Positions 17,529 to 27,180 of a DNA stretch of 64,000 bases are shown one piece after another; the first letter of the stretch is position 1, and every line of letters starts with the position of its first letter. The stretch spans positions 62,001 through 126,000 of the forward strand of contig NZ_FOLQ01000001.1 in assembly GCF_900112365.1 (NCBI RefSeq), written 5' to 3'. The translations under genes and the position numbers were made by a program. The stretch comes from Spirosoma endophyticum. GTDB lineage: Bacteria > Bacteroidota > Bacteroidia > Cytophagales > Spirosomataceae. The notes beneath the pieces are model-generated. The model did not search any database, was not told where the DNA came from, and saw nothing but the letters and a program-made list of their open reading frames with translations.

Positions 17529-18574
17529 ATCCATTTCAGTTTACGCGGGTTACGACCCCAAAGGCCGCCATCTCGGCCGTGACCAAAGAAAAAGGCACCT
17601 ACTTTCTGGCAGGCGGCACCAACCTGATCGACCTGATGAAGCGCGAGGTCGTCATTCCCGAACGCCTGGTCGACATCAACAAACTGCCGCTGGCAACGAT
17701 TGAGAAAACAGTGACCGGTTTGCGAATTGGGGCGACGGCCAAAAACTCAGCTGTCGCTGATAATGAGTTAGTAAAGAAGTATTTTCCGCTACTATCACAG
17801 GCCCTGAACGCGGGAGCCTCGGCGCAACTTCGGAACATGGCCACGGTGGGCGGGAATATGATGCAGCGCACCCGTTGCGCCTATTTCTACGATAATTCGA
17901 TGCCCTGTAACAAGCGTAGCCCCGTACAGACGGGTGGTGCGGCCGGTTCGACGGAACGATTCCGAGCCGACAAAGGACAGGCCAACGGGCCGACGGGTTG
18001 CGGAGCTATCGGCGGATTCAATCGGATGCACGCTATTTTCGGGGCCAGCGAAAAGTGCATTGCCGTTCATCCCAGTGACATGTGCATCGCACTCGTTGCG
18101 CTGGATGCCACGGTAAACGTATCGGGTCCGAAGGGTGACCGCAAGATTCCATTCGGGGAGTTTCACCGGTTGCCGGGCGATAAACCCCAGCAAGACAATA
18201 CGCTGCAACCGGGTGAGCTGATTATGTCGGTGGATTTGCCCACGAACCGATTCTCCGACAATTCACACTACCTCAAAGTGCGCGATCGGGCTTCGTATGC
18301 CTTCGCGCTGGTGTCGGTGGGTGTCGCACTTGATATGAAAGGCAACACGATACGTGATGTTCGGCTGGCGATGGGTGGGGTGGCTCACAAACCCTGGCGG
18401 TTGACCAAAGCTGAAGATTTTCTGCGCGGTAAGCCCGCTACCGAAGCTAATTTCAAACAGGCGGCTGCACTGGCTATGCAGGGTGCCAAAGGCTACGGCG
18501 AGAATGATTTTAAGCTAACGTTGGCCCCTAACTCGATTATCGACGCCCTGAAAACCGCCACTAAAACCGCCTGA
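17525..18574 (+). CDS. FAD-binding subunit of aldehyde oxidoreductase (PaoB-like)
   Basis: A 349-residue subunit starting at ATG 17525, four bases inside the end of the 2Fe-2S gene; the frame is open further upstream only as overlap. FAD-binding motifs are YFLAGGTNLIDLMK and the AQLRNMATVGGNMMQ stretch. It has the cysteine-rich loop typical of the PaoB group that binds an extra 4Fe-4S cluster (RTRCAYF, MPCNKR, TGCGAIGGFNRMHAIFG, SEKCIAVHPSDMC). Compared with the PaoB loop as I recall it (CNKR-PGSGC), this loop is about 20 residues longer, rich in Gly, Ala and charged residues. The CO-dehydrogenase flavoprotein C-terminal domain follows. It moves electrons between the molybdenum centre and the external acceptor. 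Confidence 0.92.
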   Translation: MNPFQFTRVTTPKAAISAVTKEKGTYFLAGGTNLIDLMKREVVIPERLVDINKLPLATIEKTVTGLRIGATAKNSAVADNELVKKYFPLLSQALNAGASAQLRNMATVGGNMMQRTRCAYFYDNSMPCNKRSPVQTGGAAGSTERFRADKGQANGPTGCGAIGGFNRMHAIFGASEKCIAVHPSDMCIALVALDATVNVSGPKGDRKIPFGEFHRLPGDKPQQDNTLQPGELIMSVDLPTNRFSDNSHYLKVRDRASYAFALVSVGVALDMKGNTIRDVRLAMGGVAHKPWRLTKAEDFLRGKPATEANFKQAAALAMQGAKGYGENDFKLTLAPNSIIDALKTATKTA

Positions 18575-18576
18575 TC

Positions 18577-20817
18577 ATGACGAAAGATACGAAAAATCCA
18601 CCCATCGATCGGGTAGATGGACGATTGAAAGTGACCGGCGGAGCCAATTACTTCGCTGATTTTGAGATCCCTAACACGGCTTATTGTGTCATCGTTGGTA
18701 GCAAAATTGCCAAGGGGACCATTGCCAGCCTGGATACCAAAAAAGCGCAAAACGCACCGGGCGTACTGGGTGTGTTTACCCACCAGAACATGCCGCCCAT
18801 TCCAGGTTGGGACGCCCCCGTTGGCGGTGAAGCGGATGGACCAGCACCCAAACCCAAGACCGAAGAAACCTACCGTATACTGAGTAGTTCAAAGATTCTC
18901 TTCGACGGACAGCCCATCGCTATCGTGGTAGCCGATACCTACGAACGAGCTACCTACGCGGCCTCACTCGTCAAAGCGACTTATTCTAAACAAACAGCCC
19001 GTACCGATCTGCAAAAACACGTAGCAGAGGGTATTGCGCCAAAGGGGGCCGATGGTGGTAATTATTTGCGAGGGAAACCTGATGCTTATCAAGCCGCTCC
19101 CGTTACACTGGAGGCTAATTACACCATACCTATCGAGGTGCATAACCCGATGGAACTGCATGGTATTCTAGCCCACTGGACTGGCCCCAATACGTTGATG
19201 ATCTACGCCAAAACACAAGGTGTGAACGCTACGCAGCAGGCGATGGCCGAAGCTTTCAAGATTGCCCCAAAAAACATCCACGTACACGCCGAATTCATGG
19301 GGGGCGGCTTTGGTATGGGCCTCCGAACCTGGCCTCAGGAAACAGCCGTGGTAGCCATTGCCCGCAAAATTGGCCGCCCTCTGAAACTGGTGGTGAACCG
19401 GAGTCAGATGTTTACCCTGGTTGGCCATCGGCCGTATACGGTGCAGACGATCAATATGGGTGCCGACCAGGATGGCAAACTGATCGGCATTGCTCACGCG
19501 GCTACCGCCGAAACGGCCAGCTACGAAGACTTTACCGAAGCGACCGTCAACATGACCAAGTTCATGTACGCCTGCCCCAATGTGAGTACTCGCTACCGGA
19601 TCGTGCGGCTCGACCGGAGCGTTCCGATCTGGATGCGTGGGCCTGGCGAAGCCACAGGAGCGTTTGCGCTGGAATCGGCGATGGACGAAATGGCTCACAA
19701 GCTGAAACTCGACCCCATTGAGTTCCGCCTGCGCAACTATACTGAAACCGATCCTGAACATAATCGGCCGTATTCAAGCAAAAACCTGAAAGAAGCGTAT
19801 CAACGCGGAGCCGAGGCTATTGGCTGGAGTAAACGAAAAAACGAACCGGGTAGTACGCGCGAGGGTGACTGGCTCATTGGCTACGGTATGAGCACCGGTA
19901 CCTTCAATGCCTTCCGGTGGGAAGCCAGCGCCCGCGTCCTGCTAAAAGCCGACGGCTCGCTGACGGTGCAGAGTGCCGTCACCGACATTGGACCGGGCAC
20001 CGGAACGGCGCTGACGATGATTGCCCACAACGTACTGAATGTACCCCTAAATCGCATCAAGGTTGAATACGGCGATACGTCACTACCTAAAGCCCCTACC
20101 CAGGGTGGGTCGGCCATTGTCTCGGCGGTAGGGTCAGCGGTGTTCGATGCCTGCACCAGCATCAAACAGGCGCTGATCGAATTGGCCACGAAAAACGGCG
20201 GACCCCTGGTCGGTCGTCAGGCGGATGAGTTGACGCTGGCCGATGGGATATTATCTATCTTAACCGAACCGAAGAAAAAGGTGGCTGTCAGCGACTTGAT
20301 GCAGGCCAACAACCTGGCCGTAATTGACCGAACGAAAGAGTCGAAAGGTGGGCCACAACTTCAGAATTATTCGATGTATTCGTTTTCGGTGCATTTCGTG
20401 CAGGTACGGGTCAACCCGCTAACGGGCGTAGTACGTGTAACCAAAGCCGTTAGCGTGGCGGATTCGGGCCGGATCGTCAGCCCCAAAACGGCGGCCAGTC
20501 AGATGATTGGTGGTGTGGCGGGTGGCATCGGCATGGCTCTAACCGAAGAAGCCGTCATTGATCACCGATTTGGTCGTTTTGTCAATAACAACCTGGCCGA
20601 TTATCACGTAGCGGTTCACGCCGACGTACCGGCTATTGAAACGATTATGATCGACAAGCCCGACCCGATTATCAACCCGATGGGTGCCAAAGGCATGGGA
20701 GAAATTGCCCTGATCGGGTTTGCTGGAGCCGTTGCCAATGCGGTTTTTAACGCCACTGGTCAACGCATCCGCGACCTGCCGATTACCCCGGATAAAGTAA
20801 TGCAAAAACTGACGTAG
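18577..20817 (+). CDS. Molybdopterin-binding catalytic subunit of aldehyde oxidoreductase (PaoC-like)
   Basis: A 746-residue molybdenum subunit starting two bases after the FAD subunit. Hallmarks are the N-terminal [19 protein letters not shown] domain, the [11 protein letters not shown] molybdopterin contact, [51 protein letters not shown] and the active-site glutamate in [20 protein letters not shown]. It has no signal peptide of its own, as in PaoC, and would be co-exported with the Tat-bearing subunit. The group oxidises aldehydes, often aromatic, to acids. No XdhC/PaoD-type cofactor insertion chaperone gene is in the visible neighbourhood. Confidence 0.93.
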   Translation: MTKDTKNPPIDRVDGRLKVTGGANYFADFEIPNTAYCVIVGSKIAKGTIASLDTKKAQNAPGVLGVFTHQNMPPIPGWDAPVGGEADGPAPKPKTEETYRILSSSKILFDGQPIAIVVADTYERATYAASLVKATYSKQTARTDLQKHVAEGIAPKGADGGNYLRGKPDAYQAAPVTLEANYTIPIEVHNPMELHGILAHWTGPNTLMIYAKTQGVNATQQAMAEAFKIAPKNIHVHAEFMGGGFGMGLRTWPQETAVVAIARKIGRPLKLVVNRSQMFTLVGHRPYTVQTINMGADQDGKLIGIAHAATAETASYEDFTEATVNMTKFMYACPNVSTRYRIVRLDRSVPIWMRGPGEATGAFALESAMDEMAHKLKLDPIEFRLRNYTETDPEHNRPYSSKNLKEAYQRGAEAIGWSKRKNEPGSTREGDWLIGYGMSTGTFNAFRWEASARVLLKADGSLTVQSAVTDIGPGTGTALTMIAHNVLNVPLNRIKVEYGDTSLPKAPTQGGSAIVSAVGSAVFDACTSIKQALIELATKNGGPLVGRQADELTLADGILSILTEPKKKVAVSDLMQANNLAVIDRTKESKGGPQLQNYSMYSFSVHFVQVRVNPLTGVVRVTKAVSVADSGRIVSPKTAASQMIGGVAGGIGMALTEEAVIDHRFGRFVNNNLADYHVAVHADVPAIETIMIDKPDPIINPMGAKGMGEIALIGFAGAVANAVFNATGQRIRDLPITPDKVMQKLT

Positions 20818-20818
20818 C

Positions 20819-21214
20819 ATGGAAATCAGTAAAAACGGAATGCAGCCTTCGGTCAGAGGACCGGAAGCCTGGTTTACAGGGGCCGTGCGCATCGACCCTT
20901 TGTTCGCCAAAAAAGAAGTAACCAAAGCAGCCGGAGCACTGGTTACCTTCGAGCCGGGTGCCCGAACTGCCTGGCACACCCATCCGGCGGGTCAAACGCT
21001 CATTGTTACCTCCGGGATGGGGTGGGTGCAGCGCGAAGGAGGCCCCATTGAAGAAATTCATCCCGGCGACGTAGTCTGGTTTGAACCCAACGAAAAACAT
21101 TGGCATGGTGCTTCGCCTACTAAAGCCATGAGCCACATTGCCATTCAGGAAGAGCTAAACGGTGAGGTGGTAACCTGGCTGGAGAAGGTAAGTGACCATG
21201 AGTACGCAAAATAA
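20819..21214 (+). CDS. Cupin, hydroxynitrile lyase-like (GtHNL type)
   Basis: A 131-residue single-domain cupin that begins one base after the molybdenum subunit stop, so it belongs to the operon. Metal ligands are His53, His55, Gln59 and His94 ([13 protein letters not shown] and EKHWHGA). These are the same residue numbers and total length as the manganese cupin hydroxynitrile lyase of Granulicella tundricola as I know it, and the substrate pocket residues Ala40, Val42 and Gln110 are also the same. That enzyme makes or breaks cyanohydrins in vitro; its natural role is unsettled. Context with aldehyde-handling enzymes suggests carbonyl or cyanohydrin chemistry, but a generic small-molecule cupin role remains possible. 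Confidence 0.85.
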   Translation: MEISKNGMQPSVRGPEAWFTGAVRIDPLFAKKEVTKAAGALVTFEPGARTAWHTHPAGQTLIVTSGMGWVQREGGPIEEIHPGDVVWFEPNEKHWHGASPTKAMSHIAIQEELNGEVVTWLEKVSDHEYAK

Positions 21215-21779
21215 AACCAACATGGAACCAATTTTTCAGCGGATGCGGGCTGGTGAACCGCTCCGAAAAGATGATCCTGACTACAATACGTTTGGCAAGG
21301 TCGTGGCACGTACCATCCGGCTATGCGTTGAGATGAACGCCACGGCCACCGAGCTTGACAAAGTCCGCAGCCGGTTGAGTGACATTATCGGAACCGGGAT
21401 AGACGAGTCGACCACGATTTTCCCTCCATTTTATACCAATTTTGGCCGGTTCATTCGTCTGGGCAAAAACGTCTTTATCAACCACAACTGTTCGTTTCTG
21501 GATATTGGTGGTATTACGATTGAAGATGATGTGCAGATCGGTCCCAGCGTCAAGCTTACGTCGGAAAATCACCCACTTGACCCCGCTGACCGCAAAACAG
21601 TCCTTCTCCAACCCATTCTGATCAAACGGAATGCCTGGATTGGGGCAGGAGCCATCATTTTGCCGGGCGTTACGGTTGGCGAAAACGCGGTGGTGGCTGC
21701 GGGTGCGGTGGTGAGTCGGGACGTACCGCCCAATACAGTCGTTGCCGGAATTCCGGCGAAGGTGGTGAAAATACTATAA
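21198..21779 (+). CDS. Left-handed beta-helix sugar O-acetyltransferase
   Basis: About 193 residues from ATG 21198, overlapping the cupin end by 17 bases; a GTG at 21192 is also in frame. The N-terminal helical maltose-acetyltransferase region is [14 protein letters not shown], followed by hexapeptide repeats ([74 protein letters not shown]). The conserved SENHP histidine is the usual catalytic base. It would move an acetyl group from acetyl-CoA to a sugar or related hydroxyl in the cytoplasm. Its place inside the aldehyde-oxidoreductase operon is unexplained by this activity; such genes often accompany these cupins. Confidence 0.9.
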   Translation: MSTQNKTNMEPIFQRMRAGEPLRKDDPDYNTFGKVVARTIRLCVEMNATATELDKVRSRLSDIIGTGIDESTTIFPPFYTNFGRFIRLGKNVFINHNCSFLDIGGITIEDDVQIGPSVKLTSENHPLDPADRKTVLLQPILIKRNAWIGAGAIILPGVTVGENAVVAAGAVVSRDVPPNTVVAGIPAKVVKIL

Positions 21780-21810
21780 TTGAAGGAACGGAAAGACGGA
21801 CGAAACGGTC

Positions 21811-22356
21811 ATGAAACAGTCAATCGACAACAAAATAACCTACTTTACCGGTCATCCGACCGCCAGCCCGCAACTAGCCTGCATGGCTCTCCATATCTTG
21901 TTGATCATAGTCGCCTTCGTTGCGTCTCCTCGTTTGGCCCTGGGACAGATTACCCAGGTCGTGACGGGTCCGCAGGCAGCGACGCGAGGCCCTGCTGCTA
22001 CGTTTACGGGGACCGTTTGGGTGACGAGCCTGGTTCCCAATGACTCGATCTTTACGACGGTTTCTGGTAGCGTCGCCTTTACGCCAGGAGCCCGCTCCTT
22101 TTGGCATTCTCACCCGACCGGGCAGATCCTCATTGTCACTGATGGGGTTGGTTACCACCAGATAAAAGGGGAACCAAAGCAACTGATTCGCAAAGGCGAC
22201 GTAGTGAAATGCCCGCCCAATGTGGTTCACTGGCACGGAGCCAGTCCCGGCAGTAAAATGACCCACCTGTATATTATCCCAAACACCGAAAAAGGCATCG
22301 TCAACTGGCTTCAACCCGTCACGGATGCGGAATACAATCAAGCCAATAAACGTTAA
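21811..22356 (+). CDS. Secreted cupin, paralogue of the upstream cupin
   Basis: A 181-residue protein with a hydrophobic export segment at about residues 25-45 (ALHILLIIVAFVASPRLALGQ); a start at the internal Met at 21883 would place it as an ordinary signal peptide. The cupin core repeats the metal set His, His, Gln, His (FWHSHPTGQILIV and VVHWHGASPG) and the same ending (NWLQPVTDAEY versus [11 protein letters not shown] in the cytoplasmic copy). So the operon encodes one cytoplasmic and one exported copy of the same cupin type. The exported copy would share the periplasm with the Tat-exported oxidoreductase. Confidence 0.85.
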   Translation: MKQSIDNKITYFTGHPTASPQLACMALHILLIIVAFVASPRLALGQITQVVTGPQAATRGPAATFTGTVWVTSLVPNDSIFTTVSGSVAFTPGARSFWHSHPTGQILIVTDGVGYHQIKGEPKQLIRKGDVVKCPPNVVHWHGASPGSKMTHLYIIPNTEKGIVNWLQPVTDAEYNQANKR

Positions 22357-22368
22357 TAAATAGACGTA

Positions 22369-23433
22369 ATGCTTAAAACCAACTTGCTGCCCGGAATACT
22401 ACTTTTTGTTCTTCTATTACCCACAACGGTCATGAATGCACAGCAGGCAACCGACGTAAATCAGGGACTAAATGCCCAGCAGCAACGTATCGTCGCCATT
22501 TCTGCGTTAACCGCCACGGGAGATCTGGACGGGCTGAAAGCGCAGTTGAGCACAGGGCTCGATGCCGGTCTTACGGTCAATGAAATCAAAGAAATACTGG
22601 TGCAATTATATGCTTATTGTGGTTTTCCCAGGAGTCTGAACGGTATAAACACGTTTATGACTGTGCTGGACGAACGAAAAGCAAAAGGGATTCAGGACCC
22701 GCAGGGCAAGAAAATCCGGTTGGCTGACGACCGTTCCGGTAAATACGAACAGGGTAGAAAAGTATTGGAAACATTAACGAAAACGCCCCAATCAAAACCA
22801 GCGCCCGGTTTTGGTGAATTCGCTCCACGGATAGATGCATTTTTAAAGGAACACCTTTTTGCCGACGTATTCGACAGCGATGTGCTGACTTACCAGCAAC
22901 GGGAACTGGTAACCATATCTGCCTGAACGGCCATGTCGGGCGTTACATCCCAGTTACAGGCCCATCTAAAAATGGGAATGAATACCGGCATTACCGAAAG
23001 TCAGTTAGTCCAGGTTGCGGGCTTGATCGAAACGTTCATCAGTCGAACCCAGGCGAACACGTTACGCACATTACTAGGCAAGCCTGCTGTCCCGGTCATT
23101 GAACCGGATATGATGGTACGTATTGCGGAGATTAACATCGCGCCCGATCATCTGGACGAATACAAAGCCATTCTAAAGGAAGAATCGGCCGCATCGGTCA
23201 AACTAGAGCCTGGGGTCATTGCTATTTTTCCGATGTATGAGAAGGAAAAACCCACCCAAATCAGGCTGGTGGAAATATACGCCAGCAAGGCTGCTTACCA
23301 GGCGCATCTGAAAACACCTCATTTTCAGCACTACAAAACATCTACCTTGAACATGGTAAAATCATTAAAGCTGATTGAAATGGATACTATTACCCCGGAA
23401 ACGATGGCAGAGCTATTTAAAAAGTTAAAATGA
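22369..23433 (+). pseudogene. Carboxymuconolactone decarboxylase/monooxygenase fusion split by in-frame TGA
   Basis: Two open frames, 22369-22926 and 22933-23433, lie in the same phase and are separated only by a TGA at 22924-22926. The first half has a signal peptide (ILLFVLLLPTTVMNAQQ) and a carboxymuconolactone decarboxylase (CMD) domain (EIKEILVQLYAYCGFPRSLNGINT), and it begins a second CMD domain (QRELVTISA). The second half finishes that domain (SGVTSQLQAHLKMGMNTGITESQLVQVAGLIE) and adds an antibiotic-biosynthesis-monooxygenase-like domain. By analogy with the first domain (AISALTATGD) the TGA replaces a Leu codon, a single-base change. Either the gene is newly inactivated, or the base is a sequencing error, or the stop is read through. 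It is the last gene of the plus-strand operon. Confidence 0.85.
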
Positions 23434-23507
23434 GCTGGATTTAGACCGGGTGCTGTATTCTAGTCTGGTAATTAGTTTGTTGGCACAACTCACACTGAAC
23501 GATTAAA

Positions 23508-26108
23508 TCAATCCATGATGGCCGAGAACGACTGTCGGTAATCTTCGCCATAGATGATTTTATAATCTCTGGCGAATTTTTCGAAGGCATTCTTGGCCAG
23601 CGTATGTTTGCCCATCAAGGCCAGCGCCTTGCATTTCATCACGATCGCTTCCTCATTGACGGGATCGTAATAGAAAATGTAATTGGTGAGTTGAATCAGA
23701 AATTCGGGATCATCGCTAATGTTCAGGTTTTCAGCGTATTGGAGAAACGTATTGATGATCTTATTGGAAATGTCTGATTTGAATTCATCCAGCCAGTTGT
23801 ACTCCGTGTTCAGTAAAAAGGAACCCCGTTTGGTGATTTCGCCCAGTTCACTGATCGTCTGTTTGGATAGCGTTGCTTTATCGGTAATGATGCCCATATA
23901 GCGCTCATAATCAACGTAGACTTGCCTGAAATCGAACGTAATGCTCCAGTATCCGGACTCTTTTGAGAGCGAACAGCCGCCAACTTTATCAAGTATATGC
24001 CGCAATTTGGCAATGTTTACCGACCGATTATTGCTCGCATCACGACCGGCCTTGTCGGGCCACAGAATTTCATTGAGTTTTTCGGACGGAACGCCCTGTT
24101 GTTTGCCAATACTATTAAGAGCCAGCAATAAAAACAACTCCTTAAGCAAGGGGGTGAACGCTTTGGTGATGTCGTTCCTGGCCTGATCGAACACCTGAAA
24201 ATTGCCGAAAAAATAGACGCTGGCCGTGTGCACCGATTGGCTGGCGACGTCAGCCTGTAGCGTTGGTTCGGCTGGTTTTGTCAGGAGACTTAATGCGGCT
24301 GATTGGTCTGGAAGTGGGCCTGATTCAGGTCGATACGTCTTTGGTAGTAAGCGCTTCCGGACATACAGAAAGGCTACAATACCCACCATAAGACCACCCA
24401 GCGCCCAAAACCAATACGTAGTAAAAGATCGTTTTTTCGCGGATTCCTGCGGTTCCAGCTCATTAGGCGGAAAAGAGATTGTGTAGAGTTTTACATCGGT
24501 TGTGTTCTTTTCACTCCGAAACAGCGTGACCGTAACCAGTTGATGGCTGGCTGGGCAGAAATACAGATCTGAAAAAGAATGCGTATCGTGAAATTGATAC
24601 GGAATGGAATTGCCAACGGGTTCATAGGTCGGCCTGGTCAACGACCCCCGTATGAGTTGAAGCTGCGATTTGAACTGCTGATTGGGGAAGATCAGCCCAT
24701 AAAAAAGCTTTGATTTTGAATCGATTATCAGCGAATTCCCAAAGGCAAAATCTGTTTTCGGAAGTGGTAATTCATAAAGTTTTTTGAACGAATTTTCTTT
24801 CACTACGTAGCGCAACAGGTCATACGAGCTTTTTGGGTTAAGCATTTGCTCGCCGGTCAGACTACCGTAGCCGCCAATGACATAGGCCGTGTCAGCCTTG
24901 GACGTAGTACCTAATGCGGCCAAATAACGTGGGGTAAACGTACTGTCTTTAGTCGGGATAATTTCCCACGTTCGGGCGGCAAAACGGTATCGTTGAATGC
25001 TGTTTTTGTATGTCAGTTGACCGTATCCGCCGAGAATGTACAGGGAAGAATCAACCCCGGAAATGAATTTATTCGCCTGCCAGTACTCGGTGGCAATGGT
25101 GTACTTGGGCGTAATGGCTTCATTTTTCCAACTGCGGGCGCCGGGGTCGTAGGTAGATACCGCCTTTTGATCGGCGTAGAACGTATACAGTTTTTTAACG
25201 AACGGGTTGTAAATGGACTGATTCCCAGGCAAAAAGCTCGGTGGCGGATTTTTGTGAGCTACTACCTTGTCCTGCCGGTTCTGAACGGAATAACTATAAA
25301 GAATATCAGAACCGACAATATGGACAGTTTCAGTGGTGGGGTCAAAGGCCACGCTGGCACTGCCATTTACACTGAACTGTTTGGCTAATTTCCAGTCTGT
25401 GTGCAGCGATTTAATCCAGACCGGATTTTTTACCGAAGCCATTTTGCCGACTATTTCATCGGTTGCGCTAGTTCCGTTGGCTTCGTTTAACGGCCAGTAA
25501 TGCGTACGCTGCCCATCTTCAGTGATTGCAATGTCTTTCACATTCATCGGCGGCAAATCTTTCGACTTGAACTCCCTGAATTCATTACCGCCAAAAAGAA
25601 CCGTAAAACAACCTGATTCATCAAATGAGACTTTTTCCTGAACGACCAGTTTCTTATTCGTATAGACCAGCAGTGATTTACGCTTCAGATCCAGCTGGAT
25701 TTTGAAGGTATTCCAATGGTAGAAAAGTTGTGCCGAATCAATGTGTATGATGGATTTTGAGAATCGCTCACCAATAATGATTTTAAAGCTTTTCGATTTT
25801 TGATCGTACAGTAAATCAAGGTTTTGCTTTTCGTTCTGAATGATTCTGAAAATGTACCCGAAATAGGTGGTATAATTCGGGGCAAGGGATAAATCAAACG
25901 TTAGCTCAACGGTTCCGTTTAGGCACAGTGGTTGCTCCGGGCTTAAGTTCAACGACGTGCGATTGTCCTGTATTTCTTCCTGTCCGGCAAAACGCAACCC
26001 GTATGATTGGGCATTTAGCGAAACCGAAGCCGTAAAGAATATAGCTATAGTGCAGAAACATACACGTAGTAAAACGCCGTAGATAGTCCTGCTAAATCCC
26101 AATATCAT
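23508..26108 (-). CDS. Membrane-spanning kelch/LamG sensor with cytoplasmic winged-helix (SARP-like) domain
   Basis: About 866 residues from ATG 26108, which begins a signal peptide (MILGFSRTIYGVLLRV...SVSLNAQ); the frame is open to 26222. Residues about 30-230 look like a LamG/concanavalin-type sandwich, and about 250-540 hold kelch-like propeller repeats (YILGGYGQLTYKNSIQRY, YVIGGYGSLTGEQ). One transmembrane helix lies at about 560-580 (TTYWFWALGGLMVGIVAFLY). The cytoplasmic part carries a winged-helix region (LLKELFLLLALNSIGKQQGVPSEKLNEILWP, SVNIAKLRHILDKVGG) followed by helical BTAD-like repeats to the end. This is a one-piece receptor and DNA-binding regulator. Ligand and target genes are unknown; it stands alone between opposing neighbours. 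Confidence 0.8.
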   Translation of the reverse strand: MILGFSRTIYGVLLRVCFCTIAIFFTASVSLNAQSYGLRFAGQEEIQDNRTSLNLSPEQPLCLNGTVELTFDLSLAPNYTTYFGYIFRIIQNEKQNLDLLYDQKSKSFKIIIGERFSKSIIHIDSAQLFYHWNTFKIQLDLKRKSLLVYTNKKLVVQEKVSFDESGCFTVLFGGNEFREFKSKDLPPMNVKDIAITEDGQRTHYWPLNEANGTSATDEIVGKMASVKNPVWIKSLHTDWKLAKQFSVNGSASVAFDPTTETVHIVGSDILYSYSVQNRQDKVVAHKNPPPSFLPGNQSIYNPFVKKLYTFYADQKAVSTYDPGARSWKNEAITPKYTIATEYWQANKFISGVDSSLYILGGYGQLTYKNSIQRYRFAARTWEIIPTKDSTFTPRYLAALGTTSKADTAYVIGGYGSLTGEQMLNPKSSYDLLRYVVKENSFKKLYELPLPKTDFAFGNSLIIDSKSKLFYGLIFPNQQFKSQLQLIRGSLTRPTYEPVGNSIPYQFHDTHSFSDLYFCPASHQLVTVTLFRSEKNTTDVKLYTISFPPNELEPQESAKKRSFTTYWFWALGGLMVGIVAFLYVRKRLLPKTYRPESGPLPDQSAALSLLTKPAEPTLQADVASQSVHTASVYFFGNFQVFDQARNDITKAFTPLLKELFLLLALNSIGKQQGVPSEKLNEILWPDKAGRDASNNRSVNIAKLRHILDKVGGCSLSKESGYWSITFDFRQVYVDYERYMGIITDKATLSKQTISELGEITKRGSFLLNTEYNWLDEFKSDISNKIINTFLQYAENLNISDDPEFLIQLTNYIFYYDPVNEEAIVMKCKALALMGKHTLAKNAFEKFARDYKIIYGEDYRQSFSAIMD

Positions 26109-26132
26109 GTTGGTTATCCTGCAAAAATGACA

Positions 26133-26168
26133 GTTATTGTCTACAGAGTGGTCCGCTCTGTGAACAAT
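26133..26168. repeat. Small CACAGAG-family inverted repeat
   Basis: An imperfect palindrome, ATTGTCTACAGAG / CTCTGTGAACAAT (11 of 13 pairs), with a TGGTCCG centre. The left part resembles the elements at 32869 and 56772 (TTATTGTC, ACAGAG, GGTCCGC). It lies in the upstream region of the kelch regulator and may be either a repeat remnant or an operator. Confidence 0.5.
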
Positions 26169-26310
26169 ATTTTTGCTCAGGTACTTACTGCCTGCGCTAG
26201 AGGGTAAAGGTATTGGGATCACGAATTTACCGAATACCTGCTGCCTTTACCGTCGTTCATTTTGTGCAGATCTGACGGGTATAGCATTTACGGTCAATAC
26301 GTCGCTAAAC

Positions 26311-26736
26311 TTACAGTGGGCTGTTGGGGTGCAAACAACTCTTCCAGTATTCGATGATTTGCTTGATCTGGTGGAAAAGACCATCATAGGACGGGGACTT
26401 TTTATAAAATCCCTGAACGGTAGCATCGTAGGCCATGCGAACAAGCTGGGAATTGGCAGCCGTAGTTAAAAACACAAATGGAATGGACTTCCGCCGTAAA
26501 TACTCGCTCTGGTTGATATACTGCCGGAGTTCCAGTCCATTCATAAGTGGCATATTGATGTCGCACAAAATCAGAAAGGGCTGTTGCTGTGTGTTTTCAA
26601 AATAATGCAGGGCATCCTGACCATTGGCAAAGAAAATCACCTCATTGACAACCCCAAGCCGCTGAATGGCCTGGCCGATCAGATACTGATCATCTTCGTC
26701 ATCCTCAATAGAAATAATAGGACCTTGCAAGGACAT
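26311..26736 (-). CDS. Single-domain response regulator
   Basis: A 141-residue receiver domain with no output domain. The acidic pocket is IEDDEDD, the phosphoacceptor is Asp59 (LILCDINMPLMNGLEL), the switch Thr is in FLTTAA and the Lys is in GFYKKSPSYDG. The RCP1-like layout (EDDEDD, long alpha-4 insert) is usual for stand-alone regulators of the Rcp1/CheY type in Bacteroidota. It is transcribed in the same direction as the kelch regulator but 89 bases past its extended frame; no kinase is adjacent, so its partner is unknown. Confidence 0.9.
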   Translation of the reverse strand: MSLQGPIISIEDDEDDQYLIGQAIQRLGVVNEVIFFANGQDALHYFENTQQQPFLILCDINMPLMNGLELRQYINQSEYLRRKSIPFVFLTTAANSQLVRMAYDATVQGFYKKSPSYDGLFHQIKQIIEYWKSCLHPNSPL

Positions 26737-26975
26737 ATACTAGTGAAAGCTACTGGATTGATTGATAAATATATGGTTTTGAATTCATATGAGTTGTACC
26801 CAGATAAATAACCCGATTCAATGGCTTTTTTATCACTTCATTAGAATCGATTTCACGAGGCACATCCTCTACAAACACAAAGGAAACTCTAATTTACATG
26901 GGTAAAATGAGATACCCTCACTATTAAATAAAGCGATTTGGCGTACTTAGCCGTTATACCTCTAAACTTACGACC

Positions 26976-27122
26976 ATGGCCCGCGAAGAGAAGCAGAAAA
27001 AAAACATCAAGAAAGTGGCTACAAAGGCTCCCAAGGTACATGGTGCCCCCAAAGTGCCTAAATACGAGCAGAGCGACTCGGGGTTTTCGCCCCTGGTTCC
27101 GCCATCCAAGAGTAAGAAATGA
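26976..27122 (+). CDS. Small lysine-rich basic protein
   Basis: A 48-residue frame from ATG 26976 to TGA 27122, starting MAREEKQKKNIKKVATKAPK and ending PPSKSKK. It is strongly basic, with about a third Lys/Arg in the first 25 residues, and contains no hydrophobic segment. Composition resembles small nucleic-acid-binding or ribosome-associated proteins, but no family is recognised. It is followed 58 bases later by a secreted hypothetical in the same direction. Confidence 0.55.
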   Translation: MAREEKQKKNIKKVATKAPKVHGAPKVPKYEQSDSGFSPLVPPSKSKK

Positions 27123-27180
27123 TGCTACGTAGTCAGTAGATCAGGGAATCAAATTTCAGTACGTGAACAAGTTTAATCGT

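Noticed and set aside
22924-22926. TGA as a selenocysteine codon
   Set aside because: The position corresponds to a Leu in the duplicated CMD domain, there is no redox motif around it and no SECIS-like hairpin directly behind it was recognised.
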